Source of the DNA: Euglena gracilis
Lineage: Eukaryota > Euglenida > Euglenophyceae > Euglenales
Assembly: GCA_039621445.1 (NCBI GenBank)
Contig: CP154956.1
Location: forward strand, 28,836,667-28,900,666
DNA length: 64,000 nt
Reading direction: 5' to 3'
Shown here: positions 50,841-61,619 of the stretch, in pieces
How positions within the stretch are numbered: position 1 is the first letter of the stretch
How the letters are laid out: every line of letters starts with the position of its first letter
Position numbers and translations under genes: made by a program
Notes under the pieces: generated by a model
What the model was told of the DNA's origin: nothing
Seen by the model: the letters and a program-made list of their open reading frames with translations, nothing else
Databases searched by the model: none

Positions 50841-51675
50841 ACGGGTCTCCAAATGGACAGACCCTTTCCGGCCTTCCCACTTTGGCGCACCTGAAAAGAA
50901 GCAACACAAAAAGCAATGCAAAAGAAAACCATGGGAAATGCAAAATTAAGAAGCAAGTTTTCCAAAGTTTTTGTATGCAAAAGCACAATTGTGCAAAAAA
51001 AAACAGAAAAGTAGTCAATTTTCATCCACCCTTTATGTCACATGTTCCTGACCCAGGGTTTTTGGCCATATTTTCCACGTTTGTGGTCAATTCCGCTTGG
51101 ATTACAGAGCGGCGAACCCCCCGAGGGATGGGCAGCAGGCCTTCGCTTATGGGTTTGCAGTACCCCCTGGGGGGGGGGGTTGGACTGCAGTCCCGAAATC
51201 GAGTATCGACAAAATCGAGCAGCAGCAACAGCAAGAAAGGGGAGCCAAAAACCTAAGGGGGAGGGGAAGGGCAAGAAAAACACAAAAACGGAAGTTTGAA
51301 GTCCCAGGGTTGGACAATTATTGGGAGTTGCTCCGAAGAAAGGGCCAGAATAGGCATGCAGCGCCAGGCCCTAAACCAAACCAAAGCCAAAGTGCATCCA
51401 AGGGGTCCAAATTTTGCCAGTCCGCCAGCAGAGCTACCCAGTGGGAAAAGTTTTCCAGTGACTGGCACGAAGTAAAAATTTTTTGACCCCTCAAATTGGC
51501 CAAAATGTCCATCTTTGGCCATTTTTTGGGGTTTTTTTGGAACAAAATCAGCCAAAAGGCACATTAAACCTCATTTCCACTTTGGCGCGCAGCGCCGGAG
51601 ATTTTTTTCCCCCAGATGGGGAACCCCTGGACCCCCCAGGGGGGGGGGAGGGGGTCTAGCAGGGAGGGGGAACTA

Positions 51676-52272
51676 CAGTCCGAGCAAAAATTACGGGAAG
51701 TGAAAATTACGGGAAAAAATTACGGGAAAAAATTATGGGAAAATTTCAATTTTGGAAATTTTGATTTTGGGAAAATTATGATTTTCATGCTATGAATTTT
51801 TTTTCCGTGCGAACGAGGCCTTGACTCCTGTGGTTCCTCCCACAGTTTTTTTTTCCCAATGGAAACATCAACAATTCCACGTGCTGTTCTTGATGAAGTC
51901 GTTGCATGCAATTTTGCCTTTCCGGGTATTTGCCTTCTGGGGAATTTGCAGGGAAGCCTGACGGAAGTCATGCAAGCCACACTTCAGCCAGAAACCCTAT
52001 ATCCCTGTGAGTGTGGTGTACAAACTGCCCGAAAATGTGTTGTTTGTGCATCTCATGTGTGTGACGGCTGTTTTCCTGACCACTCATCTGTAGTCTGCCC
52101 CCCTTAGACAATGGACAGAGTCCGTTGCCTTTGATGGCGCTTCATGTCTTCTGTTTGCCTTGGAACAAAGAGGCGTCGGAAAGCTGCAGTGGGAAAAATT
52201 ACGGGAAAAAATTTCGGGAAAATTGTGGCACTTTCCCAAAATTTTAGCTCCCCGTAATTTTTGCTCGGACTG
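51676..52272. mobile_element. Tc1-like non-autonomous element (CAGTCCGAGC ends, TA duplication) carrying an ORF
   Basis: CAGTCCGAGCAAAAATTACG is mirrored by CGTAATTTTTGCTCGGACTG, with TA directly outside both ends (51674-51675, 52273-52274). CAGT termini plus TA duplication are typical of Tc1/mariner relatives. ATTACGGGAAAA words repeat inside the ends. It contains the 82-codon Cys-rich ORF at 51859-52107. Confidence 0.85.
51859..52107 (+). CDS. 82-residue Cys-rich finger protein inside the Tc1-like element
   Basis: The complete frame starts METSTIPRAVLDEVVACN and ends with a finger-like tail PCECGVQTARKCVVCASH then VCDGCFPDHSSVVC. The Cys/His spacing is like a B-box or other treble-clef finger. 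It lies between the element's inverted repeats and is no transposase. It could be a captured host exon or a fragment of a transposase's C-terminal finger, comparable to the finger that ends the 29.6 kb transposase. Confidence 0.5.
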   Translation: METSTIPRAVLDEVVACNFAFPGICLLGNLQGSLTEVMQATLQPETLYPCECGVQTARKCVVCASHVCDGCFPDHSSVVCPP

Positions 52273-52338
52273 TATGTGCACCGTGCAGGGGTTTCAGTTT
52301 TCTTTTTGCAGGTTTTTTCTCCCCCAGGGGCTGGAAAA

Positions 52339-52450
52339 AATTGGTTTATGTTCCTGAGGCACGGAGGCCGGGCGGCCCCCAACGTGTACATCCTCCTCAT
52401 CTCCAAGTGGAACAAGCTGGGCGGCGAGACCCTCCGCTGGTGTGACGCCG
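52339..52450 (+). CDS. GC-rich exon, PNVYILLISKWNKLGGETLRW
   Basis: An abrupt composition change after GTTCCTGAG or CCCCCAG leads into LRHGGRAAPNVYILLIS then KWNKLGGETLRWCDAG. Ends provisional. Looks like a strand-turn-strand segment of a globular domain; family unknown. Confidence 0.5.
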
Positions 52451-52669
52451 GCTGGGGGCCGCCTCCCTTGGCTTTCGCCCCCCACCTCTCTGTACTTCCA
52501 CCGCTGCCTGCCCCCCCCTCGAAGCCACGGTGTCGCTTAAGCCGCAGGACACCCGCCCCGGGGGGGGTCCAGCCGGGTAAGCCAGCAGCCTTTTCCCTGC
52601 CAACCCAAATTTGCCAGACTCAGAGCTGCCCCCCCCCCCGAGAGTCGCTCAGCAACGCCGCTGGAAGTC

Positions 52670-52940
52670 CACCGAAGCGGTGGCCACCCACCCCCGACCT
52701 CGACTCCCCCGACGCGCCGGCCTGCCCGCTGCACGACCCGCTGAAGGGCAACCCCGAGTGGCCAGCGCAGCCCCTCGCCGGGGGCCGGGGGCGGGGCCAG
52801 GGGTGCGGTGAGGCCACCGGCCGCTGCGGGAGGCGTGCGAGATCTGCCGCGGCTGGGTGTGCGCGACGCAGCCGCGGTGGCACGACGCGGCCAGGGGGGG
52901 CTGGGGCCGGGGCCGCGTATGGGTCGGGCTGGCAGCCCCC
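52670..52940 (+). CDS. GC-rich coding segment(s), PLHDPLKGNPEWPAQP and CEICRGWVC
   Basis: One frame gives TPDLDSPDAPACPLHDPL and KGNPEWPAQPLAGG; a second frame 60 bp on gives LREACEICRGWVCATQP, RWHDAARGGWGRGRVWV. A short intron between them would explain the change of frame, but no single splice pair is clearly best. Confidence 0.38.
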
Positions 52941-53059
52941 CCAAGGAGTGCCGGTGGGCGTTTGTCCCTCGCTGAAGAAGAGCCTGGCGGGCTGCCGAGT
53001 TGGAAGAGAAAATGTCGGTGTCCTGACAGCTGAAACAACTTATAATTATGATAAAATAA

Positions 53060-53072
53060 AATAAATAACTCC

Positions 53073-53106
<34 letters not shown>

Positions 53107-53108
53107 AA
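53060..53108. repeat. AT-rich tract with (AT)n / TATATGTATA
   Basis: A short AT microsatellite following ATAAAATAAAATAAATAAC. Confidence 0.85.
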
Positions 53109-53517
53109 CTATGGGTGTAATAACAAATAAATTGTAACTCGGCAAAACTGGGTCTCGCACAAGACAAGTGACCAAACACTGCTGGAATTGCTGCTTGGTG
53201 CGCATCATCATTCCAACTGTCTTTTCAAACCATTTCTGTCCAGCGCTCGCACAGATTAGCGCCCTAAACAATTTCAGACACCGCCGCTTGTGTGCAACGA
53301 AGGGAGGTGCCAAGGAATGAGACAATCCATTTTTTTTTTACGCCTCCGAGTCAATTTGGGGAGGAACCTTTGGGTGTGGAGCACAGCATGTGATTCATTT
53401 TCTTGTGTACAGTTCTCCATAGCGCTGCATGCCTGATGGTGTATCGTGGGCATCAAATGGCATGGAATGGCATCAAATGGCTCCCCCATGCGGTCTGCGG
53501 CCACCCCCGTCCGCCCT

Positions 53518-53670
53518 GCCACGACGTACCGGTCCCAGGAGCTGGTCTTCAACACCGCGTGCCAGGGCCTCTTCCCCCCGCAGACCACCATCCAGCCGTA
53601 CATGGCGCTGGTGCTGGAGGTGGTCCGCGTGCCGCTGCAGTACGCCGCGGCACTCAACCTGCCGTGCGTC
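53518..53670 (+). CDS. GC-rich exon, FNTACQGLFPPQTTIQPYMA
   Basis: The frame TYRSQELVFNTACQGLF, PPQTTIQPYMALVLEVV, RVPLQYAAALNLP is strongly protein-like. GGTCCCAG just before GAGCTG could be the acceptor, and GTGCGT after CTGCC a donor. The predicted beta strands recall C2-type domains, but this is only an impression. Confidence 0.52.
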
Positions 53671-53829
53671 CCGCCGCAGCGCCGCCGTCGGGCTGGCGGG
53701 GTGGGGGCTGCCTCCTGGCAGATGTGCGACGGTGGCGGGCGGGCGCCACTGAGGGTACTGAATTTCATGATTCTGCTCGGTAACTTGGTGCGGACAGACG
53801 ACATATGTGTGGCATACCTCAGTGCGTAG

Positions 53830-55440
53830 TGCGTGTTCTACTCCCTCCGTGACTGGCTGGTTTTCTAAAAGTTTTCTGACTTTTATTTTCTAATAGTGGA
53901 AAGTGGTCAGCAGCATGGTATTGCTGGGGGCTCAATGAAGGCCCCATCTCTTGTGCTGTGCCTTTTTCCACAAGGTGGTGAACGACGCCCCCCAACAGAA
54001 AGAAGCGTTCAACAACTGCAGCCTTTGGGGGGGGGGGACTGATTCTGGGGATCTTCCAAATGAAAGCCCCTGTCCCTGTTATCCCCCATGAGGCCCCCCC
54101 GGATTATAACCAAAGGTGCCAAATGGAGGACCTCCCCAGAGCAACCTTAGCAAAACCCTGTATCCGTTCCTAATACAAGCCCTCCTTGGAACTGCGACCG
54201 ACGTGCTTGATTTTAGTCCCTTTGGCATGGGGTTTGGACAAGAGCAGTATGACAAAACAAGTATGACAACAAAGCGGTACTGTGCGGTTCCGGGTGACCC
54301 GATTTGTTGACACAGCGGCAGGGCACCAACGGAGCCCGGATCTCCGTGGTGAGACGCCGGCCGACCTTGTGGTTTCCCCACAGTCGCTCCCGGCGGACGC
54401 CCCCCCACCCCACCCCAACCTGCTGGATGTGGCGCGGGGCCGGGGGGTGGAGAGTGGCGTGGCCCGGGGCACCGTGGCGTGGGACCCGGGGGGGCCCGGC
54501 GGTCGCTGGTTTCCGTGCAAAAATCCCCGTCCCAGTTCAGGCATTGAACGCTACGCCCATTCCGTCGGTCGGAATTGTCAGGCATGGCACCCCACAAGGG
54601 GGGTGGGCAGGCACTCCACGGGCCATGGCCAAAGGCGCTTTCCACGTGGCCAAAGCACATTGTGCCGGAACCCTTGCAAAGCCAAAAGAAAGGCCACTTT
54701 TGACCAGTCTCGGCCCATGGCCAGGGAGGCACGACCCCTCAGGGCACGACCCTGCATGCACCCCAGGGCACGGAACCCCTTCCACCCTGGGATTGGTCGA
54801 ACTTGGCCGGCGCCACACGCATAGAGCCATTGTTTCCTTCATGAACGTGATGGCTTGCCCCACGCTTGAGGATTGGTAGAACCATGTCCACATGTAAACC
54901 CTGCTCCACACGTATGTGCCAGTTTGTCACCAGAGCGTCCCCCGTCCAGACTATCTAGATTGTCACTTAAATGTTCATTGGGCTTGGGGGGGGGACGGGG
55001 GTAAAATAAGACCCAAACAAGACCCCCAAATATAGACCCCCCAAACAAGACCCCCTGCCGATTTTCAGAAAAAATTCAAAACTACCCCCAAAATATGACC
55101 CCCCCTTGGGATTTTTGCGAAAATCTAAAGAAATAGGCACCCAGAACTGTGAAAATGTCCCAAAATGGGTATTTTTTTTGACATTTTTTTGACATTACCT
55201 ATTTTGCATGTATTGAAATTGTCTTTTTTTTGAGATAATTTAGAACAACTTAGACAATTTGCTCATTGCTAAAAATAGCCCCTTTTTGGGCCTCTGGGAT
55301 TTTCAGCAATGGACCCAAAAAATCGACCCGGGGTCTCATTTTTGGGGTTTATTTTTTTGAGGTGGGTTTACCTCCCTAAACCTCGAAGGAAATTGTCACG
55401 TCGAGAACCTGTCAGGTGGCAGGCTCCTCGCCGGGAGAGG
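53830..55440. other. Between exons; one possible GC-rich exon near 54.3-54.5 kb
   Basis: A frame with DLVVSPQSLPADAPPPHPN and LLDVARGRGVESGVARG (54360-54500) has coding-like composition but no good boundaries. AAATATGACCCCCC words at 55020-55110. Otherwise nothing recognised. Confidence 0.35.
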
Positions 55441-55450
55441 GGGGGTTGGC

Positions 55451-55614
55451 ATGACCCCCCCGGCCGGCGGCTGCTTCCCGGTGGCCAACAACCGCTTCCA
55501 GGTGGCGCGCGGCAAGTTCAAGCTGCCGCTGCTGCGCGGGGAGGTGGCCCCCGCCATCCGCCACTTCCGGCAGTACCAGCGGGAGCTGGCGGCGGGCCAG
55601 GCGGCGGCCCGGTG
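55451..55614 (+). CDS. GC-rich exon, FQVARGKFKLPLLRGEV
   Basis: Encodes CFPVANNRFQVARGKFKL, PLLRGEVAPAIRHFRQYQ and RELAAGQAAARW and ends at CCCGGTG before GTGGGT. The 40-nt intron 55615-55654 joins it in frame to the next exon. The 5' end is uncertain. Confidence 0.65.
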
Positions 55615-55654
55615 GTGGGTCGGGGTGGTGGTGGGGGCGGCTGCCGCCTGGCAG

Positions 55655-55729
55655 GGAGCTGGAGCACTGGGGGGGCAACCTGTACTTCGACATCGTCCCC
55701 CTGCCGCGGACGCTCAGCGTGTGGTCCCC
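55655..55729 (+). CDS. GC-rich exon, ELEHWGGNLYFDIVPLPR
   Basis: Begins after CGCCTGGCAG and gives (W)ELEHWGGNLYFDIVPL then PRTLSVWSP, ending at a GTGGCA donor or stopping at the TGA nine bases later. Frame continuity across a 40-nt intron is strong evidence. The protein family is not recognised. Confidence 0.65.
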
Positions 55730-56099
55730 GTGGCAATGAAGCTTCCCTCCTCTCCTGGATTTAGGCCATCAGCAATCATGCCCTTTCTGGCAAACCTCTT
55801 CTGAGACTTTTATTTGTTTTTCAGAAACAAATTTCGACGATGCCGAGGCCCATTGGGTGTTGGAGGCTTGAGTTGTTGGCTGCCCCTCTTGTCTCGACAG
55901 ACTTGGGGTCCATTGTTCCCCCCCAGCTAAAGATTCTCCCAGTGCCGGGTCATGACAGTGATGGGGCCGGTGCTGCCGACACACCAGGGTGTGGAAGAGT
56001 TCGTCGCCGGGCAAGAGTCCTCCCGGCCCAGGCAGCTGCTTGTATGTCGCCGGGGAGGGGGGTTTTGCCCTCAGTTCCAAAGCAGCCGTTGCTGCCCCG

Positions 56100-56180
56100 G
56101 ACCTTGCTCGGCCTCCAGGAGTCGGAGGGAGCGTACTGGGAGCTGGACGACCCCACGCCGGCCCATCCTGAAGCCCGTGA
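56100..56180 (+). CDS. GC-rich exon, LGLQESEGAYWELDDPTPAHPEA
   Basis: The frame LLPRTLLGLQESEGAYWEL followed by DDPTPAHPEARDHFLT has protein-like composition; ends unresolved. Confidence 0.42.
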
Positions 56181-56344
56181 CCATTTCTTAACCCGGTCGT
56201 GTGCGTGCATGCGCGCGTGTGTCTCTCTCACAGGCGGCTCCCACCTCATTGGTGTGGGTGGCTTTCTGCTGCATTTTGCCCCCGAATTCCCCACCCGGAT
56301 GCGGAACGTGCACCCCCCTCCATTGAGGGACCCCCAGTGGGAGG

Positions 56345-56465
56345 GGGGAGAGGCCGGGCCACAACAACTGGGTCGTGGCACGGCAGGCGATGCTGGACCA
56401 GGACTTCCGTCGGCGGAGCTCCGCGGGGCTGCCAGCGTTGCCCGCTCGCCAGGCTGCGTGGAATT
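56345..56465 (+). CDS. GC-rich exon, NNWVVARQAMLDQDFRRR
   Basis: The frame GHNNWVVARQAMLDQDFRRR then SSAGLPALPARQAAWNWF lies in a local G/C-third-position block; boundaries uncertain. Confidence 0.38.
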
Positions 56466-56709
56466 GGTTCGTTTGTCTTTGGAGGTGGATGCCGCGGGCA
56501 GTGTGTATCGGCGTGTGAGAGTGTGAGTGGCAGTGGGGCTGTGTGCGCGCGCGGACATTTCAACTCCCCGGCATCAGTCTTGCCAACACCCACACGCCCA
56601 CACGCACGCACACACACGCAGGCAGCCGCACACATTCACGCGAGTCGGGGTTTCCCCATCACTCACACCACTGCTCCGCCTGGCGCATCCAGGACCGCCC
56701 ATGGGGCGC

Positions 56710-56830
56710 GGCGGGCGGCCCAGCACCCGCTGATCGAGCGGCCGGATGACAACCTGCTGCACTCCGACAGCGACCTGGGGACGGAGAGCAGCACGTTCGA
56801 CGTGGAGGTGGAGGACGACAGCGACGGTGT
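56710..56830 (+). CDS. GC-rich acidic exon, PDDNLLHSDSDLGTESS
   Basis: Encodes AAQHPLIERPDDNLLHSD, SDLGTESSTFDVEVEDDSDG, an acidic low-complexity linker. GTGTGGCATGG after GACGGT may hold the donor. Preceded by a CA-rich tract. Confidence 0.5.
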
Positions 56831-57004
56831 GGCATGGCCTGGATGGCCCCCCCACCCCCACAGTGCCACCACCGCCACACCCCAGGGTACTTTCATGCAA
56901 TGGGATGCAGCACTCTGGCAGCCGAAGTTCGGCGGTCGACCCCTGCATGGCCATCCACCAGCCCATTTGTGGTTGCCAAGGTTTCAGGATTGGGAAGCCC
57001 CCCC

Positions 57005-57180
57005 GTCCCACGCCGTTCCCGGGATGCATCGGAGGACCTGGCGTCGGAGGCTGCCGCCTCGCCGCTGAAGCCTCGGTCGCATGGCATGTGGATGCCTGCC
57101 GAAGTCCGCCGGCGGCTGGATGGGCGGCGGCAAGACCCCGTGTGTTCCCTCCCTTTGCGGCATGGCCGCCCTCTTGCTTC
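57005..57180 (+). CDS. Possible GC-rich exon, SHGMWMPAEVRRRLDG
   Basis: A frame with RRSRDASEDLASEAAASP and LKPRSHGMWMPAEVRRRL is plausible, but an alternative frame is equally long. Low confidence. Confidence 0.28.
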
Positions 57181-57529
57181 CTAAGGCAAAGATGATCAAG
57201 TGGGGGTGCTCACCGGAGACACATTTCGTACACCCCATCAAACCCAACTGTCATCCCCCTTTTCCACCCATGATTGTATCCCCTGTCAGCTGCCCTTTGC
57301 TGAATGGGCAAAACGGCGCAGCAATCAGTTGCTTTACTAGACTGGAATGATGGCGAATGATACCACCCCCCTCTCCATGTTTTTCGGTTTTTCTGACGGC
57401 GTTCAAAAACACCCCGAAAATCCGCATTTTAGTTGTGGCGTGCCCCCCCCCCCCCCCAGCTCCACCCCTGCACTCTGAACCACCGTGTGTTGGGGGGGGC
57501 AGAGGTGTGCCTCACACTCCAACTCAGGG

Positions 57530-57615
57530 GCGGCAGCACTTCGGGGACGCGGGCGACGCGGAGACGCAGGAGCTGCTGGCGGAGGTGCGGGCGTTCGGCG
57601 AGGCCCATGTTGGTC
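57530..57615 (+). CDS. GC-rich exon, DAETQELLAEVRAFGEAHVG
   Basis: RQHFGDAGDAETQELLAEV then RAFGEAHVG, helical, with G/C third positions. A GTTGGT follows GCCCAT as a possible donor. Confidence 0.42.
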
Positions 57616-57946
57616 ATGGCTGGGTGAGGGTGGCATTCACGCGGAGAGGGGCCGGAGTGGGTCCAGCACGGGGTGGTTTGTTTCGTCAACGATGGCGGGC
57701 CATCCACCGCACGTGTCTGTGCGGCGGGGCATGCACACTGGGGGAGTGGGAAACCCAGCTTCAGGCGTGTGCCTTCCCCCAATGAGCGGCGGCAGCAGGA
57801 AGCCCACCGGGTCACCGACCGGTCGGACAAGTGGCGGCCATCAGGACGCCACTTGAGGGGCCAGCCGGCCAGCCAGCAGCTCTGTCCCGGTCGACCCAGA
57901 GGCGCCGGCTGAGCTGGACCCCCTCGGGGTGGGTGGGTGTAAGCGG

Positions 57947-58024
57947 CGCCCTGGCGGCGGTACCGCTACTCCTTCGGGCGGGACGGCACGTTCGGGGACG
58001 AGGCGGGCAAGTTCTGGGTGCAGA
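57947..58024 (+). CDS. GC-rich exon, RRYRYSFGRDGTFGDEAGKFW
   Basis: After GTGTAAG the frame gives APWRRYRYSFGRDGTFGD and EAGKFWVQSQ before GTTTGT. Looks like a conserved domain segment, unidentified. Confidence 0.48.
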
Positions 58025-58236
58025 GCCAGTTTGTGTGGCGCCCAGCCCCCCCTCATTCGGCCGACCCAGCGAAGCGGACTGCCCATGACCCCCTGGGGGG
58101 TGCGACCTTCCGTAAAGAGAAGTTTGCCGTGGGCATGATCGAACTCCTGCGGATGGGTGCGTCTGCCGGCCCGCTGTGTCGCCGTGCCGCTTGCAGTGAG
58201 TCGTGTCCGGCGGGGGCCTCTCCGGGCGGCTGCCAG

Positions 58237-58323
58237 AGGGCGATGGTGGACGAGCTGTCGGTCCGCCACCCGCTGTCCTGGACGTTCGCCGCGTGCGTCG
58301 TGGCGTTCTTCTTCGTGGCCTGG
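58237..58323 (+). CDS. GC-rich membrane-segment exon, SWTFAACVVAFFFVAW
   Basis: The 87-nt exon from GCTGCCAG to a GTCCGC donor encodes RAMVDELSVRHPL and one membrane helix SWTFAACVVAFFFVAW. Confidence 0.52.
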
Positions 58324-58590
58324 GTCCGCCCAGGGGTCCGGCTGTCACAGTGCGGAAGCCCCCCTTGGCACACACCCGTCCCCTGCCACCCCCAGGACCT
58401 CCAGCCTGCAGGGCTCATTCCAATTCGTGTTTGTGACGAGAAGACATTTGTGGCGAGAAGGTTTGCATTTTAATCCGTAGTGTTGCCAAAGGGTTCGCAG
58501 GATTGGTGGCAGTGGTGGCTGATTTGATGGTGGCACAAACCATTCTCTGATACCCATCTTTTCCTGATGCGAGGGCTTGGGAGGAGTCAG

Positions 58591-58818
58591 GAGGGGAGCG
58601 TACTGTTGGAGTGCTACCAAGAAGGCAACCCCTGCCCCCAAATGTGGATCCGAGACTTCGGCCTCTACATCGGGCTAAACATCATTGGGGTGCCCATCAC
58701 ACGCGTCGTGGTGAAGTTCACGGGGCTCCTCTCGCAGTACACGCCGCTCTACATGTGGGCGTTCGACGAGGTGACGGTGGTGGTCATCGCCCACTGCGGG
58801 CTGCACCTGGCCTGGGGG
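58591..58818 (+). CDS. GC-rich exon with two hydrophobic segments, DFGLYIGLNIIGVPITRVVV
   Basis: After GGAGTCAG it encodes EGSVLLECYQEGNPCPQMW, IRDFGLYIGLNIIGVPITR, VVVKFTGLLSQYTPLYMW and AFDEVTVVVIAHCGLHLAWG, ending before GTTTGC. Two membrane-length hydrophobic stretches. Part of a multi-pass membrane protein; not recognised. Confidence 0.58.
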
Positions 58819-58859
58819 GTTTGCCAGCTTGGGCCTTTCAACAATGCCTGTTGGGGGTG

Positions 58860-59310
58860 GGGTGACTGGCAAGCAGGCCTTTGCTTAAGGGTTTGCAGCA
58901 CCCCCCCCCCCCGCCCAGAAGGGAGCTGGACTGCAAATCTGGAGTTCAGATTTGGCTAGTGTAAATCCTAGTGGACCCCCCAGGTGGATTCTGTTCCCTG
59001 CTTGCTAATAAAAAGTTTTTTCCAGTGACCGGCCGGAAGCGCCGAAAATTCTTTTGACCCCCCCCAAATGGCCAAAAATGCCCATTTTTGGACAATTTTG
59101 GGATTTTTTTAAGAACAAAATCAGCCAAAAAGCTCCATTAAAAACCTCATTTCCACCTCGGCACAGAGCCAGAGGAAATTTTCTCCAGTCGGGGGAGGGA
59201 CCCAGACCCCCCCCCCAAGGGGGAGTCTGGCATTCCAGTGTCTAGCAAAATGACTGGCCAGTGGACCCGACCCCCCCCCCCGGGTCCTAAACAATGGCCT
59301 TTTCCCCTCC
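58860..59310. repeat. CAGGCCTTTGCTTAAGGG element, relative of the 40.8 kb MITE
   Basis: Starts CAGGCCTTTGCTTAAGGG and shares TTTCCAGTGACCGGC, GCGCCGAAAATTCTTTT, CCAAAAATGCCCATTTTTGG and GGGTCCTAAACAATGGCC with 40846-41259 and 51140-51690. The right end is decayed; no duplication found. Confidence 0.65.
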
Positions 59311-59463
59311 CAATTGGGTAGCTTCCGAGACCCGGGGCCCTACTCATTCCTGGCAGTGCCAAAGGTCTGGGTTGGCTTTGGGTGGAACCTCTTTCCCGCA
59401 GCTGGGCACCACCACACACCAGAAAAAAAACACCTTGAGCTCCTTTGCTTGGTTTTCTGCCAG

Positions 59464-59545
59464 TGGCTGACTGGATTTGTCGCGATGGAAATTGACTCCA
59501 CCCGTGTGGACGCTACGAAACTTGCATGCTGGACCCCAGAGAGGC
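59464..59545 (+). CDS. Candidate exon, FVAMEIDSTRVDATKL
   Basis: After GTTTTCTGCCAG: WLTGFVAMEIDSTRVDATK then LACWTPE, before a CA repeat. Short and unconfirmed. Confidence 0.38.
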
Positions 59546-59575
59546 GCTGGCCGCTGTCCTCGCCCCACGATGTGC

Positions 59576-59686
<111 letters not shown>

Positions 59687-59980
59687 GTCGCACATGTATA
59701 AGTGACATATATAAGTCGGAAAGTCCCCACCCTCCCCCAGAGGGTGGGCAGATGGGGGCCATGCAATCAATTAGTCACTCTTGGCCGACCCTCCCCCCCC
59801 CCAGGGGGGAGGGTGGATACGGCTGGTGCCGATTTTCCCCCCACTTTTCTCATATGTATGCCCCCCCCCTGCATGAGAGTTTGGCGACTGGCTGTTTTTT
59901 CCCCCAACAACCGTTTGACTGCTTTTGAGAGAAGCGACCCCCGGGAGTGAGTTACAAGTGTAATGTAGAAAACCTTCCAG

Positions 59981-60115
59981 CCGCCGGTGGCCCTCTGCCT
60001 CATCGGGGGCGGCTGGCTCTTCTCCCGGGCGCAGGTGGCCTGCCCCGATGCCCTCCGCCGCCCGGCCAGGCCCCGCCCCCTGCACTCACTGGGGGCGGTG
60101 CCCATTCTCAGGCTG
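59981..60115 (+). CDS. GC-rich exon, PVALCLIGGGWLFSRAQ
   Basis: After ACCTTCCAG it encodes PPVALCLIGGGWLFSRAQ, with possible continuation VACPDALRRPARPRPLHSL, GAVPILRLNG. GCGCAG followed by GTGGCC may be an earlier donor and CGGCCAG an acceptor 35 nt later, so this could be two exons. The first part is hydrophobic. Confidence 0.48.
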
Positions 60116-60407
60116 AATGGGCATCATAGAAACCCATCCTTTTGGAGGTCAACCCCCCCCCACCAAACTATCCCGTACCCCATGCCCATACTGGCCCTTC
60201 TCACTGGGCCAACAAAACGGGCCATCGCATGCAGCGTTTCCCCAACTGCTGGCTGGGCGGGGCAAGTTGTCAGGGCTGCAGTGTGCTTCCCTTCCAGGTG
60301 GGACTTCACAAGCACCCTTCCCGGAGGAAACGGGGAGTTCCTGCCAGCACTATTTTTTTCAGCGTGCACCTCAACTGGCCTGCGGACCCACCTCCTGGGG
60401 TCGAGTG

Positions 60408-60858
60408 CAGGGGTTTTCTTAAGCCGGAGGGTACCCCATCCCCCCCCGGGGGGTCCAGCCAGCCAGCAGCTCAAATCCAGCCAGCAGCCCATATTCGGGC
60501 TGGGAGCCCCCCCCCCCCCGGGGGTCGAGTGAAATAAGGTTGGGTCCAGCCCGGCCGCAGGCCGGCCAACCAACTGGGTTGCTCAGCTCGCCTACCCCTG
60601 CATTTCCCCCCCCCTCATCACAGCTTCCTCCATCACATCCCCCCACCCTTGATCTAGCTCCATCAATCAAATGTGAAGAAGGCAAAAATGGTTTAGAAAA
60701 TTTTGTTTTTCATCGACCCAGCCCAGCCCAGCCCCCTCCAGCCCCGGACCCCCCCCCTCCCCCCCTTATCCCCCCCGGGAGCCAGCAGCTCATTTCCACC
60801 AGCAGCCTTTTTGCCGGAGGCTGGACCCCCCCCCGGGGGGTCCTTAAGAAAACCCCTG
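60408..60858. mobile_element. hAT-like MITE, CAGGGGTTTTCTTAAG ends, imperfect 8-bp duplication
   Basis: CAGGGGTTTTCTTAAG is mirrored by CTTAAGAAAACCCCTG. The flanks GTCGAGTG (60400-60407) and GCCAAGTG (60859-60866) agree at 6 of 8 positions. Interior CCAGCCAGCAGCTCAAATCC is shared (reversed) with about 7560. Confidence 0.8.
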
Positions 60859-61450
60859 GCCAAGTGAAGCGAATTTGGTTCAGCTCAGCTCAGCAGGAGC
60901 CCTCGAAGAAAATTTCATCACACAGGAAAGAATTTTGATTCAGCTGTCAAGATTTGTCCACAAAAGAGGCCTCAGCTTTGGTCTTTGAGAGGGCCCCGGC
61001 CCTCATCCCCAATTCCTGTCCAAGGTTCTGTACCTCTATCACCTGGCAACGTACATCCTGCTCTTTACCACGATCATTTCGGACGAGATTCAGGGGCTGG
61101 AAGATAGCAAGCAGGCTGCCCTGTTGTTCTCGTGTGATCTTGACCTGCACCACACCCAGAGTTTTCTTCAGCTGGAGGGGATCCTCCCCCCCCCCCCCCG
61201 GTCCAGATGGCACCTTTTCCCAAGCCAGGTGCTCCCATCCAGGCTGCGCCCCCCCCCCGAGATCCCCTGAATTGAAATTGTGCGGCAGCTCAGCCCAGCT
61301 TGACCGAGCACAACCCTACATCCAACAACTCCCCTCCCCCGGGCCGGAGAACAGAGATAGCAGCCACTACCACCAGGAGGACAGCTGCGCGCAGAAGTGG
61401 ACCACCATTGGTTGCAACAGGTTGCGGTCCCTTTCCGATGGCCCCACCAG

Positions 61451-61530
61451 GCATGCCTGCCGGGGACATTTACCGCCTGCTGCGCTTCTACCGCGCCAAA
61501 TCGTACCCGCCGCGGGGCGGCCCCCCATGC
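61451..61530 (+). CDS. GC-rich exon, GDIYRLLRFYRAKSYPPRGG
   Basis: After CCCCACCAG the frame reads MPAGDIYRLLRFYRAKSYP then PRGGP. A charged amphipathic helix; 3' end uncertain. Confidence 0.45.
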
Positions 61531-61564
61531 CTCCCCCCCCCCCCCGCCGTTACCTATAACCCTG

Positions 61565-61606
61565 GACTCACACCCGAGCCGGGGTCTTGGACCCCGGCTG
61601 GGGCGT
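61565..61606. repeat. AGCCGGGGTCTTGGACCCCGGCT palindrome variant
   Basis: GAGCCGGGGTCTTGG mirrored by ACCCCGGCTGGGGCGTG. The usual GGCGT arm is GGGGT here with matching ACCCC on the other side. Confidence 0.8.
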
Positions 61607-61619
61607 GACCCAGAGCTAC

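Noticed and set aside
53518-55729. Ferlin or other C2-domain protein
   Set aside because: Strand-like segments and GKFK...LRG text look suggestive, but no C2 calcium-site Asp pattern is visible, and nearby multi-pass membrane exons do not fit ferlins.
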